Shown: positions 53,463 to 56,362 of the stretch, piece after piece
How the letters are laid out: each line of letters starts with the position of its first letter
Position numbering within the stretch: position 1 is the stretch's first letter
DNA from: Flavobacterium psychroterrae
GTDB taxonomy: Bacteria > Bacteroidota > Bacteroidia > Flavobacteriales > Flavobacteriaceae
Direction of reading: 5' to 3'
DNA: 56,362 nucleotides
NCBI RefSeq assembly: GCF_018380615.1
Contig: NZ_JAGYVZ010000025.1
Coordinates: forward strand, 1 to 56,362
Position numbers and translations under genes: made by a program
Notes under the pieces: generated by a model
The model's input: only the letters and a program-made list of their open reading frames with translations
The model's database searches: none
What the model was told of the DNA's origin: nothing

Positions 53463-56240
53463 TCATGCTTTTTGAAGAAACTGTCTCAGTACATATTGCA
53501 GGATACCATCATTTCGATAATATTCGATTTCTATTTTAGAATCCAGTCTTGCTATGACTGTAAAATTAATGATCTCTGCATTGTCTTTTTCTGCGGTAAT
53601 TGAAAGTTCTTTTAAAGGGCTGATATCATCCTGAATTCCTGTTATGCTAAAAATTTCCCTGCCGGTCAGTCCAAGGCTTTTTGCATTTTGGCCACTTTTA
53701 TACTGTAAAGGCAAAACACCCATACCTACCAGATTGCTTCTGTGAATTCTCTCGTAACTCTCAGCCAGGACTGCCTTAACGCCAAGCAGGAAGGTACCTT
53801 TTGCAGCCCAGTCTCTGGATGATCCGCTGCCATATTCTTTTCCGGCAAGTATAATCAAAGGAGTTTTTGATTCTTTGTATTTGACAGAAGCTTCATAAAT
53901 ACTCATTTCTTCTCCTGTTGGAAGGTAAGGTGTAAATCCTCCTTCTTTTTCTGCTATTGCATTTTTTATGCGCACATTGGCAAATGTACCTCTGACCATG
54001 ACCTGATCATGACCGCGTCGTGAGCCGTAGGAATTAAAATCAATTTTTTCCACACCTCTTGCCAGAAGGTACTTTCCCGATGCGGAATTTTCTTTAAATG
54101 ATCCCGCAGGAGAGATATGATCTGTTGTTATACTGTCTCCAAGAACCAGCAGTGCCCGGGCATTGCTGATATTCTGTATTGGATTTGGTTTTTCAGGAAG
54201 ATCTTTAAAAAAAGGAGCTTCTTTAATGTATGTTGAATCATCATTCCAGAGATATAATTTTTGCTCTGGCACTACTAATTTCTGCCATGTTTGATTTCCT
54301 TCAAAAATAGATGCATAGCTCTCGGAAAACTCTTTAGCCGAAAGAACTTCACTTAGCACCTTTTTGATTTCATCATTTGAGGGCCATAAATCTTTAAGGT
54401 ACACTGGAAGCAGATTGGCATCATAGCTGACCGGCTCGTTGATTAGGTCTATATCGACACGTCCTGCAAGGGCAAAAATAACCACAAGCATCGGCGACAT
54501 TAAAAAGTTCATTCTGATCTGTGGATGTATTCTGGCTTCGAAATTTCTGTTGCCTGATAAAACTGATGCAAGAACGAGATCGTGTTCCTCTACTGCCTTG
54601 GCAATATGAGCAGGCAGGGGACCGGAATTTCCTATACAGGAGGTGCAGCCATATCCAACAACATGAAATTTCAGCGCTTCAAGATCTGCCAGCAGATCTG
54701 CTTTTATCAAGTAATCTGTTACTACCTTTGAACCTGGTGCAAGTGAAGTTTTTACCCATGGTTTAACATTAAGCCCTCTTTCTCTGGCTTTTTTCGCCAC
54801 CAGGCCCGCGCCAATCATAACAAAAGGATTAGAGGTATTCGTACAGGAGGTAATAGCAGCTATAGCCACTGCTCCATCGGAGAGTATAAACTGTTCGGAG
54901 CCTAAAGTAACAGCTACGCTTTTTTCGCCATTTTCTATCTTTTCTTCAATTTTCGCATGGGCAGGAATTGGAATCTCACCCTGGATTGGCTGTGAACCGC
55001 CCTCCCCAAACCATCGTGAAATCTGTTTTTGCTGTTTAGAATATTTTCGGTTAAAATTCTTGTCCATAAGATCAGCGTAAGAATTTTCAAGGTTTCTTAG
55101 GAGAATTTTATCCTGTGGCCTTTTTGGACCGGCAATGGTGGGCTCCACTGCAGAGAGATCAAGTTCAAGAACATCTGTATAGGTTATGGATTCATCACCC
55201 GTACGCCAGAGCAGGTTTGCTTTGCAATATTCCTCTACCAGATTAACCTGCTCCTCAGAACGGTTGCTAAGGCGCATATATTCCAGTGTTTTGTCATCGA
55301 TAGGGAAATAGGTTACCGTGCAGCCAAACTCCGGGGACATGTTCCCAATGGTAGCACGGTCCGGTACACTTAAACTGTCTAGTCCCGGTCCAAATACTTC
55401 GACAAACTTGCCTACAACTCCGTATTTTCGAAGCAGCTCTGCAATAGTAAGCACCATATCGGTTGAAGTCGATCCCAGCGGTATTTTACCAGTCAGTCTC
55501 AGTCCTATTACTTCAGGCATTATAAAATAAATGGGCTGTCCTAATATCGCCGCTTCAGCCTCAATACCGCCAACACCCCATGCTATAACCCCAATACCAT
55601 TTACCATAGGAGTGTGACTGTCTGTTCCAACTAAGGTATCGGGAAAAACTTCACCATTTCGCTCAATTACTCCCTTGGAAAGATATTCCAGATTCACCTG
55701 ATGGCAGATTCCCATTCCCGGCGGCACTACGCTGAAGTTGCTGAAAGACTGCTGCGCCCATTTTAAAAATTCATAGCGCTCGGAGTTCCTTTTATATTCT
55801 TGCTCCATATTGCGTGAATAGGAATATTCTGTCCCAAAATAGTCAACCTGAACCGAGTGGTCAATGACAAGGTCTACTGGTATAAGCGGATTAATTTCAT
55901 CAGGATTTTTACCTCTTCGGGCTACTTCTGCTCTTAGTGAAGCTATGTCGACCACGGCTGGAACACCCGTAAAATCCTGCATCAGAACACGCGCGGGTTT
56001 AAAAGGGATATCTTTATCGGAAGGCTCAGGTTTCCATCCCAGAAGTGTTTCAATATTTTCCCTAGTAATGGCAAAATCATCAAAATTTCGCAATCCATTC
56101 TCCAATAGAATTCGAATGGAGAATGGCATTTTTTTTATATTGAATCCTTGATTCTCCATTTCCTGAAGGCTGTAGTATGAAAAAGTGCCGCTTTTTGTAG
56201 TGAGCAGTCTTTTAATTTGATAAATGTCGTTTTGCTGCAA
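53463..56240 (-). CDS. acnA: Aconitate hydratase, AcnA/IRP type
   Basis: This 925-residue enzyme interconverts citrate and isocitrate in the TCA cycle. The 4Fe-4S ligands appear as SCTNTSNP and GYGCTSCIGNSGPL, and other core motifs are VGTDSHTPMVNGIGV, SRDWAAKGTFLLGVKAVLAE and GMGVLPLQ. It is the longer AcnA (IRP-like) form. The start is about 25 bp from an IS21-like end, so the native promoter region may have been replaced. It is convergent with the alpha/beta hydrolase. Confidence 0.96.
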   Translation of the reverse strand: MQQNDIYQIKRLLTTKSGTFSYYSLQEMENQGFNIKKMPFSIRILLENGLRNFDDFAITRENIETLLGWKPEPSDKDIPFKPARVLMQDFTGVPAVVDIASLRAEVARRGKNPDEINPLIPVDLVIDHSVQVDYFGTEYSYSRNMEQEYKRNSERYEFLKWAQQSFSNFSVVPPGMGICHQVNLEYLSKGVIERNGEVFPDTLVGTDSHTPMVNGIGVIAWGVGGIEAEAAILGQPIYFIMPEVIGLRLTGKIPLGSTSTDMVLTIAELLRKYGVVGKFVEVFGPGLDSLSVPDRATIGNMSPEFGCTVTYFPIDDKTLEYMRLSNRSEEQVNLVEEYCKANLLWRTGDESITYTDVLELDLSAVEPTIAGPKRPQDKILLRNLENSYADLMDKNFNRKYSKQQKQISRWFGEGGSQPIQGEIPIPAHAKIEEKIENGEKSVAVTLGSEQFILSDGAVAIAAITSCTNTSNPFVMIGAGLVAKKARERGLNVKPWVKTSLAPGSKVVTDYLIKADLLADLEALKFHVVGYGCTSCIGNSGPLPAHIAKAVEEHDLVLASVLSGNRNFEARIHPQIRMNFLMSPMLVVIFALAGRVDIDLINEPVSYDANLLPVYLKDLWPSNDEIKKVLSEVLSAKEFSESYASIFEGNQTWQKLVVPEQKLYLWNDDSTYIKEAPFFKDLPEKPNPIQNISNARALLVLGDSITTDHISPAGSFKENSASGKYLLARGVEKIDFNSYGSRRGHDQVMVRGTFANVRIKNAIAEKEGGFTPYLPTGEEMSIYEASVKYKESKTPLIILAGKEYGSGSSRDWAAKGTFLLGVKAVLAESYERIHRSNLVGMGVLPLQYKSGQNAKSLGLTGREIFSITGIQDDISPLKELSITAEKDNAEIINFTVIARLDSKIEIEYYRNDGILQYVLRQFLQKA

Positions 56241-56261
56241 ATTCTGGCAAAAGTGAGCATA

Positions 56262-56362
56262 CCATTCCGGTAAAAGAGATCAGTTGATTCCGGTTTAAAG
56301 TGACCACCCTATTCTTGTAAAAGAGATCAGTTGGTTCCGGTTCAAAGTGACCACCTCAAAAA
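56262..56362. mobile_element. Left end of an IS21-like element (partial)
   Basis: Two 47-bp units run in tandem (56271-56317 and from 56318), each with AAAAGAGATCAGTTG, TTCCGGTT and AAAGTGACCACC. Multiple terminal repeats of this kind mark IS21-family ends. The istA/istB genes would be outside the window. Confidence 0.6.

Noticed and set aside
53333..53539. 68-codon plus-strand ORF after the alpha/beta hydrolase
   Set aside because: It runs across the acnA terminator hairpin and overlaps the acnA 3' end; no start signal or recognisable protein features.
1..56362. CRISPR arrays and tRNA or rRNA genes
   Set aside because: No regularly spaced 25-40 bp direct repeats and no tRNA- or rRNA-like sequence was recognised by eye; the tandem units seen are an IS end and small repeats.

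Overview
The window is a chromosomal segment of a member of the Flavobacteriaceae, most likely Flavobacterium or a close relative. The evidence is the AT-rich sequence, TAnnTTTG-type -7 boxes, near absence of Shine-Dalgarno sites, a type IX secretion C-terminal domain on a large secreted lyase, and typical flavobacterial intergenic repeats.

Positions 1-27100 look like ordinary core chromosome. They hold an M14 peptidase, a DbpA-like RNA helicase, a PhnA-domain protein, coaD, a DUF421 protein, ddl, a PASTA protein coupled to an RluD-type pseudouridine synthase, a twin ABC ATPase broken by one in-frame stop, a mercaptopyruvate sulfurtransferase, a small MscS channel, a T9SS-exported pectate lyase-like protein, a thioesterase, a CPA1 antiporter and dnaK. 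Intergenic space here is rich in inverted repeats and has two copies of a structured ~100-nt element (perhaps the Flavo-1 RNA).

Directly after the dnaK terminator an integration module begins (two-HTH protein, tyrosine recombinase, membrane protein, excisionase-like HTH). Everything from there to the right edge reads as an accessory island: a PAS histidine kinase; a cobalt-type nitrile hydratase/thiocyanate hydrolase-like operon with its own Ni/Co permease; an AraC regulator; an aldehyde dehydrogenase; an ergothioneine cluster (egtD, egtB and an EgtUV-like ABC transporter); rpiA; a flavin disulfide oxidoreductase; small oxygenase/SnoaL proteins; an MBL hydrolase; a pirin; an Old Yellow Enzyme homolog; an alpha/beta hydrolase; and a long AcnA-type aconitase. 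An IS21-like end abuts the aconitase start codon.

The most interesting observation is a promoter module present five times in the island and always pointing at the neighbouring gene. It is a 32-bp element (GGGAAAAAT, GTTAAC core, second GGAAAA 21 bp after the first) followed after exactly 25 nt by a GCAAnTTTG/A box. It precedes the nitrile hydratase region, the aldehyde dehydrogenase, the flavin oxidoreductase, the MBL hydrolase and the terminal alpha/beta hydrolase. The 21-bp direct-repeat spacing suits an AraC-type activator, and one is encoded in the island. This looks like an undescribed regulon, possibly for nitrile/aldehyde/electrophile detoxification. Second in interest is the EgtU-like permease, whose fused ergothioneine-binding-type domain is circularly permuted.

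Four genes between 27.5 and 44.8 kb carry frameshifts that each equal loss of one base from a homopolymer. This may be sequencing error, so those genes should be treated as possibly intact.
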